A stretch of DNA of 7,851 nucleotides from Desulfuromonadales bacterium. GTDB lineage: Bacteria; Desulfobacterota; Desulfuromonadia; Desulfuromonadales; BM103. The position numbers were made by a program, and so were the translations under genes. The stretch covers positions 1 to 7,851 of the forward strand of contig JAOUDB010000107.1 of NCBI GenBank assembly GCA_029859485.1, given 5' to 3'. Positions 7,399 through 7,851 of this stretch are shown here, piece after piece. Position 1 is the first letter of the stretch. Each line of letters begins with the position of its first letter. The notes under the pieces are model-generated. The model was not told where the DNA came from. It worked only from the letters and a program-made list of their open reading frames with translations, and ran no database searches.

Positions 7399-7581
7399 CT
7401 AAGCCTCTTCTGCTATACAAATTGCATCATGGGGGCAAGCAGGCAGACAAAGTCCGTCCAGATCACAGATGTCATGATCGACAAAAGCCTTGCCGTCAAT
7501 AACCTGTAAAGCGTTATGGGGACAGGCTTTGAGGCACTCTCCCGAGCCATGGCACTTATTCTTGTCGATATATATCTTCAT
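7399..7581 (-). CDS. Small two-cluster ferredoxin with atypical cysteine pattern
   Basis: The 60-residue protein has the twofold symmetric fold pattern of bacterial 2[4Fe-4S] ferredoxins, cytoplasmic low-potential electron carriers. Each half ends in the usual CP motif: C-x5-C-x3-CP at Cys10, Cys16, Cys20 and again at Cys39, Cys45, Cys49. The canonical motif is C-x2-C-x2-C-x3-CP; here the second cysteine is Ser13 in the first half and Asp42 in the second. Each cluster therefore has three cysteine ligands plus a possible Ser or Asp, and may be [3Fe-4S] or an Asp/Ser-ligated [4Fe-4S]. An extra Cys55 lies near the C-terminus. A GTG at 7584-7582 just before the ATG could also start translation, but AGGAG (7591-7587) is 2 bases from it and 5 from the ATG at 7581, so I chose the ATG. 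The gene follows a PilZ-like coding remnant by 58 bases and ends at its own terminator. Partner enzyme unknown. Confidence 0.9.
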   Translation of the reverse strand: MKIYIDKNKCHGSGECLKACPHNALQVIDGKAFVDHDICDLDGLCLPACPHDAICIAEEA

Positions 7582-7639
7582 CACTACTCCTGTTTGTTAC
7601 ATATTTGGATTGATCTTTTAGCAGAAATCCGGGCGTTTG

Positions 7640-7851
7640 TCAGCTGGAAGTTTTCTTTTTGGAGATTCGCAGGATTGCCTTATGAACGGCCTCGGGTTGC
7701 TTGGCAAACATGATAACGAGACCGTGTGGGTAATGTGACTTCAAGGAGTTGGGCTTGCGGTTCAACCGTGAGACTACAGCCCTGCAGCTGAGTTGGGCCC
7801 CAGACCCATCAGGGAGTTTAAAGCTTAATTAGAATTCTGTGCCAGGGGGCA
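7640..7851 (-). pseudogene. C-terminal part of a PilZ-like domain gene, interrupted by an in-frame stop
   Basis: Reading the minus strand from the right edge, one frame gives PPGTEF, then TAA (7831-7829), then 62 codons to a TGA at 7642-7640. The 62-codon stretch starts LSFKLPDGSG and contains CRAVVSRLN and HGLVIMFAKQPEAVHKAIL. This resembles the second half of a PilZ domain (a G-T-x-hydrophobic strand, LPDG turn, an A-V-V-x-R strand, then G-hydrophobic-F and a final helix), the c-di-GMP-binding beta barrel. The residues on both sides of the TAA fit the same domain in the same frame, so a nonsense change or a base error in an E, K or Q codon is more likely than a gene boundary. The N-terminal c-di-GMP-binding RxxxR and DxSxxG motifs would lie outside the window. 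No good start codon follows the TAA. The family call is from pattern only. Confidence 0.5.

Noticed and set aside
7516..7713. Plus-strand reading frame of 65 codons over the ferredoxin start and PilZ-like remnant
   Set aside because: It is antisense to the ferredoxin N-terminus and to the PilZ-like frame, and has no recognisable features.

Overview
The window looks like ordinary chromosomal DNA from a Gram-negative, probably anaerobic, respiring bacterium. A dodecaheme c-type cytochrome, a small iron-sulfur ferredoxin, an IHF-type DNA-bending protein and a lepA-lepB operon together suggest the Desulfuromonadales/Geobacter side of the former Deltaproteobacteria. That placement is inference from gene content and protein style, not a measurement.

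Layout from left to right. At the left edge is the start of an IHF/HU-family gene on the minus strand (probably ihfA), with a candidate promoter. About 500 bases without a convincing gene follow, containing several perfect short inverted repeats. Next is a minus-strand operon, lepA (elongation factor 4) then lepB (signal peptidase I), joined by a one-base TAATG overlap and closed by a likely intrinsic terminator. A 219-base divergent intergenic region separates lepA from a plus-strand long-chain acyl-CoA synthetase gene. That gene converges on the multiheme cytochrome gene, and a perfect 11-bp hairpin with T-runs on both strands probably terminates both. The cytochrome gene has its own strong ribosome binding site and a candidate promoter. 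It is insulated from the upstream ferredoxin gene by a 15-bp hairpin terminator. At the right edge, upstream of the ferredoxin gene, is the C-terminal half of what looks like a PilZ-domain coding sequence, interrupted by an in-frame TAA.

How the parts relate. LepA and LepB form a familiar housekeeping pair (translation and protein export). The acyl-CoA synthetase activates fatty acids in the cytoplasm. The cytochrome is predicted to be exported, matured with 12 covalent hemes, and to carry electrons in the periplasm or at the cell surface. The ferredoxin is a cytoplasmic electron carrier whose two cluster motifs both lack the second cysteine. Nothing shows that ferredoxin and cytochrome work in one pathway, since a terminator lies between them.

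No mobile element, CRISPR array, rRNA or intact tRNA was seen, and I did not find a clearly new multi-gene system. The items most worth a second look are the ferredoxin's cluster ligands, the interrupted PilZ-like gene and the orphan 12-heme cytochrome.
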